Assembly: GCA_051453625.1 (NCBI GenBank)
Contig: JBOZIK010000001.1
Coordinates: 69,588,330 to 69,652,329, forward strand
Direction: 5' to 3'
Length of the DNA: 64,000 nucleotides
Source of the DNA: Welwitschia mirabilis
Lineage: Eukaryota > Gnetophyta > Gnetopsida > Welwitschiales
Shown: positions 34,171 to 45,399 of the stretch, piece by piece
Position numbering within the stretch: the first letter of the stretch is position 1
Layout of the letters: each line of letters opens with the position of its first letter
The notes under the pieces: generated by a model
Databases searched by the model: none
What the model was told of the DNA's origin: nothing
Seen by the model: only the letters and a program-made list of their open reading frames with translations
Position numbers and translations under genes: made by a program

Positions 34171-35866
34171 TAAATACAACCATTGACATGGTAGAAGCAC
34201 TTATTTTGGAGGTTTTTCTTAGTGAGGAGGACTTCCTCCCTATCATTGACTAAGTTCTTTCTTAGCCTATTCCTTTGGTCAAATATTATGATGTTACATG
34301 ATCATCTTTTAAAATTGATTTGTACATAACTTTATGAAGATTCATGATTAGTTTTATACTTGGACATTTATAGGTGGTAAGATTTAATTCACCCAATCTT
34401 AAGACATTCCCATGTCTATGGACTTCGTTTCAAGGAAGATGCCTTGGTTTTTAGTATTTTTTCCAAATGGTCCTAAAGTCTTAGATTGTTTAAGAGTGTT
34501 CTTTTCTATCTTTTATCTCACTTATTCATCTTCATCTTTTTTTTTTAATGTGCAATCATGTGAAAATTTAAGGGAAAAAAGAGATAAATAATAACAATAA
34601 ATTATTGTACTTTGTGATTTAAAGAAAATACATGGTTATCATGATGTTCTACCACACTAGGGTAAATATTTCTAAAAGGAATCTTTGGCATTATTAGTAG
34701 TTGCTGAAACTCCACTAGAACTTAGTTGGTTATGCTTCATAAGTCCTTACTCCTCTAATAATGATGCACTCCCCTCATCATGGAAAAAGAAATAAAACTT
34801 TGATGTTAGGAATCACTGGTATTTTTGGTATCATTAGAGGTATTTCTTATTTTCTAGACTCTTAGTATTCTCATTTCATTATTTCAGTTTTGGAGGTTTA
34901 GGTGAGTTTGTGGGATGAGAGCAAGTGAGTTAATTTCTAAGTAACTTTTGGCTTTGAAATTCATTGTTCCATACACTTAAAGCTTTGACTATTATCATAA
35001 CCACTTCCTTTTTGAATGAACTTTATGAAGTAAATACATTTTATCATGCATATTTATTCAGATGATGTTATGATGTTTTCCTTGGAATTTTGCTAGGTTA
35101 GTACTTAGGATATATAAACAATCTTTTCTTTATTCCTTATGTCCATTTTCACTCTATTTTTCTTTGGTTTTTGAGTTTAAGATTTTAAAGTCATTTTTGC
35201 ATTTTCTTATTCCTTCATAAGATCTTAATTATTTAATAGTTTTCTTGTTGTTCGATCATGATAAAGCATTTTTCTAAAAATGCATTTGCAAAAATTTTAA
35301 AAGAACACCTTTCCTTTTTTTTGTCTTTATGAGTTCCCTTGAGGTTATTGAGTTCTAAGTTTATCATGCTTTCATGTTCTACTTGGGCACATTTATATAG
35401 TTTTTATTATAGCCTTAAACCTAGATAGGCTATTTTCTTTAGTTATAGATTTTTTTTATGTGTGTTTTCCTTTTTTCTTTTGGTTTTCCTAATTTTCTTA
35501 GTTTTCTATGTGATTTTTTTGTCTTTCTATCTTTTTCTTTTCATAACTATCACTTAAATGATCATATTTAAGCCTAACTTTCATGGCTGATCTTTTTTTT
35601 TTTGAAAATATTTTTGATGCCTCATCATCCACTAGGTTGTCTAGATGACATAGGATGGATGATGGTCTGATTTTTCCTAAGAGTCATCCTAGGGCTGTCA
35701 TCCAGACGTCACAGGACGAATGACATTTTGATTTTTTTTAAGAGTCATTTTAGTGCTATCGTTCGGATGATGCACTGAATGATGATGCGATAAAACCATG
35801 ACCTAAACTATTTTTCTTAGTTTTTGCTCATTTTCTCATCATTTTAATCCATTCTTTTAAGAGACA
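34171..35866 (+). other. Post-integrase non-coding region, upstream copy
   Basis: Collinear with 47090-48763. It holds a weak purine tract near 34570-34590, the 'ctaccacactagggtaaatatttc' block (34650), pyrimidine-rich runs, and the 61-bp tandem units at 35619-35795. No coding potential beyond the integrase tail. Confidence 0.6.
35619..35795 (+). repeat. 61-62-bp tandem repeat, three units, GATGAC-type palindromic cores
   Basis: Units start at 35619, 35681 and 35742, each with a 'gtcatcc'-type core, a complementary 'ggatgatg' or 'gaatgac' core, and a T-rich tail before 'aagagtcat'. The homologous array at 48519-48697 has the same three units. This block keeps several CG dinucleotides (cagacgtc, aggacgaa, gttcgg, gatgcg) in an otherwise CG-poor window. 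Confidence 0.8.
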
Positions 35867-37740
35867 ATGACTACTTTGACTAGTACCAGAATCTTAGGAC
35901 TTGTCCCACTTAATTTCGCTGCCAGAATGAGGTATGCTTATCTCTCCTCATATTTTCCATTTTTTTCCTCCCATTTCTTAGCCTTTTCACATGCATTTTT
36001 CAAATATACCATTTATTTTTTCACGCTTTTTGTTTTGGGACTTATATATTTGAATTTTACTAGATATGTTTTGAGTTATGATTATTTCTATTTATTATGA
36101 GGTATTTTTAGGGTTTTGCCTTTTACACTTATTTTCTTGCAAACCTTAGATTAAATCATAGAGGTCCTTTAAGCAAAATTGATTAGTTTAATGTGTTTAC
36201 AATTTGCTAGATTATATTTTTCATTTGAGTACTTCAAATTTTTCACTTCATGTGAGGCCCACTAAACATACAGTTTTCTCATTTTTCCCATTTCTCTCTA
36301 GTTTTCTCTTACATTTAGGTAGTTCAGAACACATTGCATCTTTTAGGGAGGACAGAACATATCAGTATTTTTGGTAGTTTTTTCATCAATTTTAGGGGTT
36401 ATTATTGTGCATCCATGCGATGTTTTAACTTGTCTATCTATTTTCGCATAACGATTTTGTGTTTTTGATTGAGTAGGATACATACACATATATCCAGATA
36501 GATTAAGGTTATAGCTAAGTTTGTAGAGTAGGAAGTAGGTCCTTTACTCGAGCCTGAGATAGAGCATGCAAAGCCCGTGTATCTGCCACCTCGACATGGA
36601 CAATCCTTGAGTATTCAGACAAGTAGTATCCATGTCGAGAGATATTTTAAATAGTTCATGTAATGTATAAAGCTAGAGATAGATTAGAAATTGATAGATT
36701 TATGGCTCAAATAGATCACAATTGCACATGGTTCATATTATGCATTAGAGACGAGAGAGTTTTATAACATCATGCATATAGTGAGGCGACCTAATGCTCA
36801 TGTTCAGCTTCAGGATATGATTGTTGCCTTTATACGAGATGACGAGATAGCTATTATTCCATACCATATTGTAGTTATTATAGATCTTGAAGGGATTTGA
36901 AGTATGCATATCCATTTAACTAGTGAGACAGAGGAGTGTTGAGCTTATATCACCATATTAGACATACTAGCTAATTTGATCACAAATCAATGGGGGGTAA
37001 ATATTACCCAGTGGACCCCTGATTATATATTTTTATGTAGAGGACTAATTTATAAGATTAGTTCATCATTTTATGATAGTTATGCTATGGTGATACATTT
37101 ATAGATTTTGGTAGCTTTTCATCAAGGGAAGCAAATGAACTTACACACTTTTATCTGAAGAAGACTTAGGTCCATGATTGAGGCATAATATTTATAGGCA
37201 CTTAGTTATTCATGACTACTTTGAGCCCTTTTTAGATGATTTGGGATACCATAGCACATAGGTAAGTAGGGTATCTCATATTTTTAAACATCTACTCATT
37301 ATTTATAGGACGTGAATATATAGGTTTCAAGAGAGGTAGAGAGATGTCAGGCACAAAGACATGTGGTTGAAGATTTTCTATGGTAGATATAGGCTCTTTT
37401 GGCTAACTCTACTGAGATCATTAGAGGTTTTATTAACATTGATATCCAATAACTTGATTAGAGGATCTAGACCTTTGAGTGGATAGTTGAGCAACAGATC
37501 ATATCTATCAAGAGAAGACTATAGCACACAAAAGATCAAATGATGGACATGCATTAGTGCATTGTCTCTATTCAACAGAGTGTATCTATAGATATTCTAA
37601 AGTCAGTTCATATCTAGAATAATAAAATAGTCAAATCCATTGTTACATCTCTAGATATCTGTCTTCTCATAGATTCTAAGCATTGGCCTTCTTCTTCTCC
37701 TACTCGTAAACCAGCTGTCGAACTTTAGTTAATCATGCAT
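35867..37740 (+). pseudogene. Athila-like post-integrase ORF (env position), upstream copy, with putative intron
   Basis: Start at 35867 (MTTLTSTRILGLVPLNFAAR). At 35931 the frame meets AG|GTATGC; a pyrimidine-rich interval follows to TAG at 36474-36476, then coding resumes in phase. Past 36560: 'EHAKPVYLPPRHGQSL', then 'TREFYNIMHIVRRPNAHV' near 36750-36805, 'NLITNQWGVNIT' near 36975-37010. The REFY segment resembles the retroelement-associated 'putative plant transposon protein' family (PF20167, from memory). Function is unknown; no signal peptide or clear membrane segment. Several stops. Confidence 0.6.
35932..36476 (+). other. Putative intron in the post-integrase ORF, upstream copy
   Basis: It begins GTATGC after AATGAG and ends TTTTTGATTGAGTAG, 545 bp, T-rich. 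The upstream exon ends two bases into a codon (AG) and the downstream exon supplies one base (G) before in-frame triplets. The other copy shows the same phase (48856-49404, 549 bp). Inferred; no transcript evidence. Confidence 0.45.
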
Positions 37741-37752
37741 AGATAACCAGAG

Positions 37753-39339
37753 TCATTTTGCACTATATTTTATATCTCCCCTTCTCTACTTTTTTGAATT
37801 AAAAACTCTCTTATGATTATATGAACATATCATATTATTTAGTATGGTGTACTCATTTATTTCTAACTTTTATATGATTATCTTTTGATTTTTTTATGGT
37901 GAGGATTTATTTCATACTTAACTATTTATCTTAGTGAAGGACTATCTATTATGTTTAACTAATTATCTATGAAAATGAAATTTTGTCATAGGTTCTAGTT
38001 TCCAAAATGTTTTTTAAGCCTGTCATCCTCTCCATCATTAGTATGGTGACCCAGACAACTAAACATTAGTATTTTGTTTAGTGTTTTTGATTTCTTAAAA
38101 ATTTAGTTTTCTATTTTTAAAATATTCTGCAAAAGAATTTGAGATAATTTCTCTAGGTATACTAGTTATTTTATTATCTAATAAGTTAGTTAGCAAACAT
38201 GGTTTATTGCCTAGTTTTGTTAAGAACTTATAAGGCTAAATAAGAGGCTATGTTGCATTATCAACTTATGCATATTTGATAAGATATTCTAAGTTGTTTT
38301 ATAGGTAAAAAGATAGGTAAATGCTTGGTTTCCATGATAATGGAGGAGTAGGATAAAAAGAATGAAAATATAAAATCTCTACGATAATTCACAAGCATTT
38401 TAAATAAATATGAATACTTTGTATTTCAAATGATAACTTCCAATAAATATCAAGGCTAATGTAATGACTAAATAATTATTGAAGGCCATCACTCGCATTA
38501 TCGTCTTAATGATAGTACAAATGATCATACCAATTGGATACTGACTGAGGTCTGACTAGCAGCTGATGTGGATTGATTATGAAGTAATATCATCTTCTCT
38601 AATCATCTAGACAACTAGACAGATGTCACTATTATAATGTTTATACTAAACATTCACCAAACTTTCACCACTTGTGTTTCTATTTCCTCTCTGCGCGACT
38701 GTTATGGTTTACACATGTTTTTCTATTTGTGCTATTTTATATTATTAGTTAATAAATAGAAATCTCTTCCTTGAGTCTTGCTTATCTTTTTTTACACTTG
38801 AAATTATTATGACAAGAGATTGAAGGGTAGAAGATCCATCTTATAGTTTCAGAGAGATGTTTCCTTGGTACTGGATGGAATTTTCTCTATTAAGATACAG
38901 CTACTTTATAACATGAATGTAGTTTTATTTTTAATATAAAAACATTTCCTTCTATACTTTAATGTATGAATGTTCTTATCCTTTATAGCTTATGTTACTT
39001 GAGATTCAGTGATAATTTCTCTTATGATATAGGTTATAAGGGAAACCTTTGTCAAAGTTATACTTAGTTAGTTTAGGTTAAATGCATTGTTATTTCCTTT
39101 TTTTAGATTAGCTTTATACAAGTGTATTTCATTTCTTTTTCATGCAGTGTAAGTTATTTTTGTAGATTAGGATACTAGTATTTCTCTTTTAAAAGAACTC
39201 TCTTATTTTCTACTTTATCCTTTAATGGATTATGATATTTAGGATTACTCTAATCTATATATTGTGTTATATTTATGCATTATTATTTGTAATTAATAGG
39301 ATTCTACTTAGGATATAAATATTATATAAATACACATCA
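37753..39339 (+). repeat. Athila-like LTR shared by the two tandem copies (1.59 kb)
   Basis: The left edge is 'ag|TCATTTTGCACTATATTTTAT', aligned with 'aag|TGATTTTGTACTATATTTTAT' at 50690. The right end '...aaatacacatCA' is followed by the PBS at 39348. Collinear with 50690-51860 and, inverted, with 61114-62695. Contains paired GATG palindromic motifs (38025-38060, 38490-38620), the conserved 'tttcagagagatgtttcctt' block (38847) and 'atcatttgtaattaatagg'-type end. Confidence 0.9.
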
Positions 39340-39347
39340 TAATATCT

Positions 39348-39365
39348 TGGCACCATTATTAGAAA
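39348..39365 (+). promoter_or_regulatory. E2 primer-binding site, tRNA-Asp type
   Basis: TGGCACCATTATTAGAAA compared with TGGCGCCGTTGCCGGGGA: almost all differences are transitions. It lies 8 bases past the LTR's CA, slightly further than usual. Confidence 0.75.
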
Positions 39366-39998
39366 GGGTTGCTTAGAGTTCAAGAGTTATTATTACTTTG
39401 GTAAGTATTTTGGTTCGCATGCTTGCTATAGTAGTGGTGTAATAGTATCAGTAGTAGTGTAGGTTTTTCCTTTTTGCAGAATCAGTTTTCTATTTTTGAA
39501 ATCCAAGTTTGTTTTTCTATTCTGTAATAAAAGCTTGTTATATGCTTTATCATCTAGTTGATGCACGATAATGATGGCCTCTAGGCCATGAGTTTTCTAT
39601 TTCAATTTTCTATTAAATTTTTAGAGATTTTTCCCATCATCTCCTTCATCGTCTAGATGACTAAGGTGGATACAATCTATTTTTTGAGTTTTTTGTCAGA
39701 GTGAGTCCTTTGTTTCTATTTTTCATTTTTTCCTTTCTTATGGTTTTTGTGTTTCTGTCATTCAGGATATCATCCAAATGATGATAGGGATGACACTTTG
39801 AAAATCTAAGACTGAGCATGAATGGTTAAATATAATAAGAAAGAAAAATACTAAAGAGAATGGTTGTTAATTACTGGAAATATTAGAGAAGGTTTGATAA
39901 ATTTAGAAATTTAAATATGTAAAAATAGTGAAGGTACACAAGATTTTTAAATTCCTGCAATTTTCACTTTTATTTCTGTAGATTCTTATTTTACTATT
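39366..39998 (+). other. E2 leader
   Basis: Non-coding sequence between PBS and gag. It contains another cluster of paired palindromic GATG motifs ('tcatctagttgatgcacgat' at 39550, 'catcgtctagatgactaag' at 39648, 'caggatatcatccaaatgat' at 39763), so these motifs are not confined to the LTR. Confidence 0.6.
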
Positions 39999-40960
39999 AT
40001 GTCTACCTCAATTCAAAAGCTTAAATAACCTATCTTATCATATCCACCTCTTGTCATTAGATCCCTTACTATCACTTATTCTCATACTAATATCCATGTC
40101 ACTCTTAGAGATCTTATAATAAATAAAAAATGTGAAATTCAAAATACTATTGACTTACCTTCTCATGATGATGTAGAACTCTATAACCTAAATGCTTATC
40201 CTACCTTTAGTGAAGAACTCAATGAAGATCCTTTACAGTACATCACCAATATAGAATAACTTATCCTTATTTCTGAAAATGATAAAAAATGTATAAGTAA
40301 TAGAATCTACATGATCATTTTCCTATCACTTTGAGAGATAAATTAAAGCTTTGGCTTAGAATGATTTCTTATATAAGTCTAAAATCTTGAAATCAAGTTC
40401 AAGAAGCCTTCATTATGAGATTCATGAGTGAAACCACCATTTAGAAGTATAAGAAAGAAGTTACCAACTTCTAACAAATGCCTAATGAAAATTATGCATT
40501 TTCCTATGAGAGATTCTTTATTACTTTACATTCATACTACATAGATGCCTTTTCATAGGTAGAACTAGTTGATGCTTGAAAAATATTAGAAGATTTGGTA
40601 TAAGTGAGTTAAATATGACATAAACCATCACCTAGAAAAAAGTAAACTATAGGTCAAATCATTAAAGATTTAAAATAGGTAAAATATGAGAAAAATGAAA
40701 TAAAAACTAAAAATGAACCAACTAATGTTATTAAGGATTTCATCTCCACCTTAGAAAAATACATCTAAATGATTGTTGATGCTAAGGTAGCAACTAAGAA
40801 CAGTAAAGTTGTAGTTCCAACTTGTAATTTGTGTGAATATAGTAACCGTGTTATAAAAGATTATCCCTTGTTTCCCACTTATAAAGAGAAAATATATGAG
40901 GAAATTTATGCCTTTAATTAAAGACCTTCAAACTATAATCAAACTCATAACCAAAGACAA
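39999..40960 (+). pseudogene. E2 gag (decayed)
   Basis: The ATG at 39999 opens 'MSTSIQKLK*PILSYPPL'. Downstream are 'VELYNLNAYPTFSEELNEDP' (40170-40230), 'FPITLRDKLKLWLRMISYIS' (40322-40380, gag core) and 'QMPNENYAFSYERFFITLHS' (40472-40530). The zinc knuckle near 40823-40864 reads 'CNLCEYSNRVIKDYPLFP', with His replaced by Arg and the last Cys by Tyr. Gag would form the particle; stops break the frame. Confidence 0.8.
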
Positions 40961-42550
40961 GTCCAAAGTCACAATAATTTTCAACATAGGGTAAGTGAAC
41001 AACAAACTCTAAAAATTTTTAAACACATCATTCTAACTTCTAACCTTTCAAAAATAGATTTGAGAACTCAAACTTTTAATCCAACAACCCAAACAACTTG
41101 GAAAGATCATTCAACTCCCAAAACCATAGTGATCCTCTTATGAATTCCATTAAGAAGTTGAGAAAAAACATAAGAAAAAACAAACACCAACGTAGAAAAC
41201 CTTGTGAGTATTCTATAATAAACTATTATTGCTAATCAAAGACCACAATGGTATCTCAGCACTCAACCTTTTCCAAACTCTAATAAAGTAAGAAAAGATT
41301 ATGAGGTAGTGATAAGAAGTGGAAATGAAATAACTCCTCCTACCCATGGGGATTTAACATCATAAAGTAATAAGAATGATGAGTAAGAAAACATAGAAAT
41401 CTTACAAAACCATTCTTTCCCTTCTTCCTTAAGAAACAAACAGAAAGATCCTTTACAAAAGAAACCTACTACCCCATATCTTAATAGGATTAATATAAAC
41501 CCTATTTTTTATGTTTATTTTAAAGACTTAATGCAAAATGTAAGCATAAACTTGCCATTTTAGAAACTTCTTCAAGAAAACTCAAGATATTCTAAGCTAT
41601 GGAAAGACTTAAAAAGAAGAAAATAAAAATGAACCATTCTTAGTAAAGTCTTCCTAACTTAATCCATTAGCAATTTGATTTGCCAAAAATATCCAAAGTC
41701 TAAATACCCAAGGGTAGCAACTGTGAGTGTGACTTTAGAGGAAAATCATAGAATAAAAAAAGCCTTGATAGATATTGGAGCTACTATTAATATTATGCTC
41801 TTGTACATTTGTTAATGATTTGGTTTAAAAGAAATAGTAAAACCTATACACATTATCTTGAAGTTAGCTAATACTTCTGTAAAGAAATCATTAGGTGTGA
41901 TTAAGGACTTAGTCATTTAGATAGAAAAATCTTTATACCTCATTGATGTAGTTAATTTAAAAGTTGATTACCATGATGGACATCCTTTACTTCTAAGTAG
42001 AGCTTTCTATAAAATAGCCCAGTATATCATAGATATAAGGATCAAATTGATGAAGTACCATTTTTAGAATAAACAATTTTCAATAAGAGTGTTTGATGTG
42101 GCCAAAAAAGATTTGCACAATGATTTAATTTTAGAGGAAGAAATTAGATCAACTCTATCTTTATAGCATCATCCAATTAACAAAAAATGATCCATGCTTC
42201 ATGAACTAACGTTGTTTGATAATAAATTAGAATTAGACTACCTATATGTTTTTAATAATTAACTTGAGTTTAACCATCTGACAACTGAGTTTTCTAATTT
42301 AGAGAGTAATGAGTCTGATTCTACCAACTATGCAAAAGTTTGAGAATTTAGCAAACCTAAGATTTCCTATTTGAGGGAATTCATCCATTACTAATATTCG
42401 AAAAATAATCTATTCTAAAAATTTTCCAGAAACCAAAAATCTTAGCTTAAACCTAAACCTAAAACCTTTAGATAGTGGACTCATTTTTCTAAATAGTAAC
42501 TTGAAAAATCATTGATTATCAATAGAAAAATTACTCCTTAATAAGAATTT
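40784..42550 (+). repeat. Tandem duplication unit a (gag C-terminus to pre-RT)
   Basis: It starts near 'aggtagcaactaagaacagtaaagttgtag' and ends at the gap with 'actccttaataagaattt'. The second unit, 42651-44430, starts 'agtggtaaccaagaagagtgaa' and ends 'cctcaataagaatt'. Collinear over ~1.77 kb at moderate identity by eye, so the copies diverged long ago. The 100-N gap sits exactly at the junction, so joining of two different element copies by the assembler is an alternative. Confidence 0.8.
41720..42090 (+). pseudogene. E2 aspartic protease, unit a
   Basis: 'RIKKALIDIGATINIMLLYI' near 41750-41812 carries an intact D-I-G-A-T active-site loop. 'SLGVIKDLVI*IEKSLYLIDV' near 41890-41950 corresponds to the V-x-D-x-L-V-x-V-x-x-[FL] part. 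Stops downstream. Confidence 0.8.
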
Positions 42551-42650
42551 NNNNNNNNNNNNNNNNNNNNNNNNNNNNNNNNNNNNNNNNNNNNNNNNNN
42601 NNNNNNNNNNNNNNNNNNNNNNNNNNNNNNNNNNNNNNNNNNNNNNNNNN
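42551..42650. other. Assembly gap of 100 N
   Basis: Conventional unknown-size gap at the junction of the two duplicated units. Confidence 0.95.
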
Positions 42651-44430
42651 AGTGGTAACCAAGAAGAGTGAAGTTGTAGTTTCAACTTGTGATTTGTATG
42701 AAAAAAGCTACTATGTTACAAAATATTGTCCCTTACTTCCTACCTACAAAGAGAAAATCTATGAGAAAGTTTATGCCTTTAACCAAAACTTTCAAACTGT
42801 AACCAAATCTACCACCAAGGACTAGTTCAAAATCATAATAATTTTCAACATAGGATGAGTGAATAACCAAACTCTAAAAACTTTCAAACAACCATCTTAT
42901 CTTCCAACCTTTTAAAAAATAGATTTAAGAACTCAAAGTTATAATCTAACAATTCAAATAACTTGGCAAGCCTATTCAACTCCCAAACCCATAGTGATCC
43001 TCTTAGGAATTTCATTGAGGAGTTGAAAAAAAAAAAAAGAAAAGATAAAGACTAATAGAAAAAACCTCTTGAGTATTCTATAATAAATTATACTTTTTAA
43101 TCCAATATTACAAGGGCCTCTTACTACTCAAACTTTACCAAACTCTAATAAAGTAAGAAAAGATTATAAGATGATGACAAGAATGGAAATGACATAACTC
43201 CTCCTATCCATAAGGCTTCAACATCACAAAGTGACAAGAATGATGAGGAAGAGGACATAGAAATCTTAGAAAATAATTCTTTCCCTTATTTATTAAGTAA
43301 CAAAAAGAAAGATCCTTTATAAATGAAATTTGCTACTCCATGGCTTGATAGGCTCAACATAAACCCTATCTTTGATGATTATTTAAAAGCCCTGATGTAA
43401 AATGTAAGGATCAACTTACTATTTTATAAATTTTTTCAAGAAAACCAAAGATATTCTAAGCTATGAAAATACTTGATAAGGAGAAAACAAAAACAAACCA
43501 TCTATAGTAAAGTCTTTCTAGCTCAATCTGTTAGCAATTTGGTGTACCAAAATTGTCCAAAGTTTAAAGATTTAGGAGCATTAATAATGAGTATCACTTT
43601 TAGAGAAAAACCATAGAATAAAAAAAGCCTGATAGATATTGTAGCTAGTGTCAATATTATACCCTTGCACATTTGTTAACATCTTGATTTGAAAGAAAGA
43701 GTAAAACTTACATGTATTATCTTAGATTTAAATAATACTTCTATAAATAAATCATTATGTATGATCAAGGACTCAGTCATTTACATAGAGGAAGCTTTTT
43801 ACCCTATTAATGTAGTTGTTTTAGAAGTTGAGTACACGATGAATATCATTTACAAGGTAGTACTTTCTGTGTAACAACTCACTGTATTATAGATACAAGA
43901 ACCGGATTGATAAAGTACCATTTTAGAAATAAATAATTTTCAATAAGACTATTTAATCTAGTCAAAAAAGATTTAGGCAATGATTTAAGTTTGAAGGAAG
44001 AAATTAGGTTGATTCTATTTTTATAGCACTGTTCACTTAAGAAAAGATGGTCCATGCTTCAGAGCCAACCTTATTTAATAATAAATCAAAAGTATACTAC
44101 ATGTATGTTCTTAATGATCAACTTGAGTTTGATCATCTGACGGCTAAGTTTTCTAATCTAGTGAGTAGTGAGTCTAAGCTTGTCAACTATGTAGAAGTCT
44201 GATAATTTAGTAGATCCCATATTTTTTATTTTGAGGTTATTCATCCACTACTGACATCTGGATGATATTTTAAGATAATAGTCTCTTTTGATAAATTTTT
44301 TAGTAACAAAAAATTTAAGCTTAAACCTAAACATAAAACTTTTAGATAGTAGAATGAAATACATTTTTTTGAATAGTGATTTAAATAAATCATTAATTAT
44401 TAACAAAAAAGTTTTTCCTCAATAAGAATT
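42651..44430 (+). repeat. Tandem duplication unit b (gag C-terminus to pre-RT)
   Basis: Collinear with 40784-42550. Its zinc knuckle near 42682-42730 reads 'CDLYEKSYYVTKYCPLLP', having lost the second Cys and the His (both Tyr) but kept the last Cys, the reverse of unit a. It leads directly into RT, so it is the unit contiguous with the pol of E2. A weak purine run lies at 43027-43045. Confidence 0.8.
43580..43950 (+). pseudogene. E2 aspartic protease, unit b
   Basis: 'NKKSLIDIVASVNIIPLHIC' near 43617-43677: the catalytic Asp is kept but D-x-G has Val for Gly. The open stretch 43689-43874 follows in frame with 'IKDSVIYIEEAFYPINVVVL', the C-terminal half. The active site is inactivated. Confidence 0.8.
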
Positions 44431-44499
44431 GAGTCTCATATCTCTTTTAAAATCTAAAGTAAATGCATTTGCTTAGTTTTATAATGATTTGATGAGCAT

Positions 44500-45340
44500 A
44501 TCCACTTTTATTATGCAATATAAAATCTACCTTAAAGAAAATGCTAAACCTATAAGAAAACTTTAACGTAGACTCAATCTAGCCCTTAAACAAATTGTAA
44601 AAGATTAAATCATAAAACTTATAAATGTTAAAATCATTTATTTCATTATTGATAGTGAGTGGATTATCCCCCTTATGGTAGTTTCTAAAAAGAGTGGAAA
44701 ATGATGTATGTACATAGACATTCAAAAATTAAATGAGGTAACCAAAAAAGACCACTGTTCTTTACCTTTTCTTGATTAGATTCTTGATAAGATCTAAGGT
44801 CATACTTTTTACTATTTTCTTAATAGTTATAATAGTTACAATTAGGTTTTCATTACTAAATATGACTAAGTCAAAACCAATTTTACTTCTCCTTTTGGTA
44901 CTTTCAGTTTTACATGCATGCCTCTTGGACTTTGTAATGCTTCTAATACTTTTACAGATGCTATGATGGGTATTGTTTTTAATATGCTTGAGGATTCCAT
45001 TGAGATTTTTATGGATGACTTCTCTATTTATGTTGAAACTTTTGAACAAATCTTAAATCATTTAGAGAAAATCTTAGATCATTGCATTTCTAGTGGCCTC
45101 TAGTCGAGTTGATAAAAGAGTCTTTTTCTTGTAGAGAGTGGTATTATTTTATATCACTATATCTCTTAGAAGGGGATTAAGATGGATTCTTCTAAATTTC
45201 ATATTATGTAGAATCTTATTCCCCTTACAAATGTTAAATAGATCTGATGTTTCCTTGATTATTATGGTTTTTACCACTTGTGATTATGCTTCTGTTTGTA
45301 AACTCCTTTACTCGTTACTAGAGAAATATGCCAAATTTAA
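44500..45340 (+). pseudogene. E2 reverse transcriptase (decayed, catalytic FMDD intact)
   Basis: 'LKENAKPIRKL*RRLNLALK' (44532-44592), 'DSEWIIPLMVVSKKSGK' (44653-44702), 'CMYIDIQKLNEVTKKDHCSL' (44705-44765), 'LPFLD*ILDKI', then the open stretch 44918-45103 with 'MPLGLCNASNTFTDAMMGIV' and 'IEIFMDDFSIYVETFEQIL'. The catalytic Asp pair is intact. Thumb to ~45340. Stops upstream and a frameshift near 45104. This is the best-preserved RT here; the antisense ORF 44762-45049 is a shadow. Confidence 0.9.
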
Positions 45341-45399
45341 ATGAAATGAATCTTTTCAAATTTATTTTGATAGGATTAAATGTAAATTGTCTTATTCTT

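Noticed and set aside
35867-36100. Single-exon 77-residue protein with a Phe-rich C-terminus
   Set aside because: Only the first ~22 codons are shared with the other copy; after the GTATGC site the sequence is T-rich non-coding, better explained as an intron.
44762-45049. Minus-strand 95-codon ORF
   Set aside because: Antisense of the well-recognised E2 RT (FMDD).
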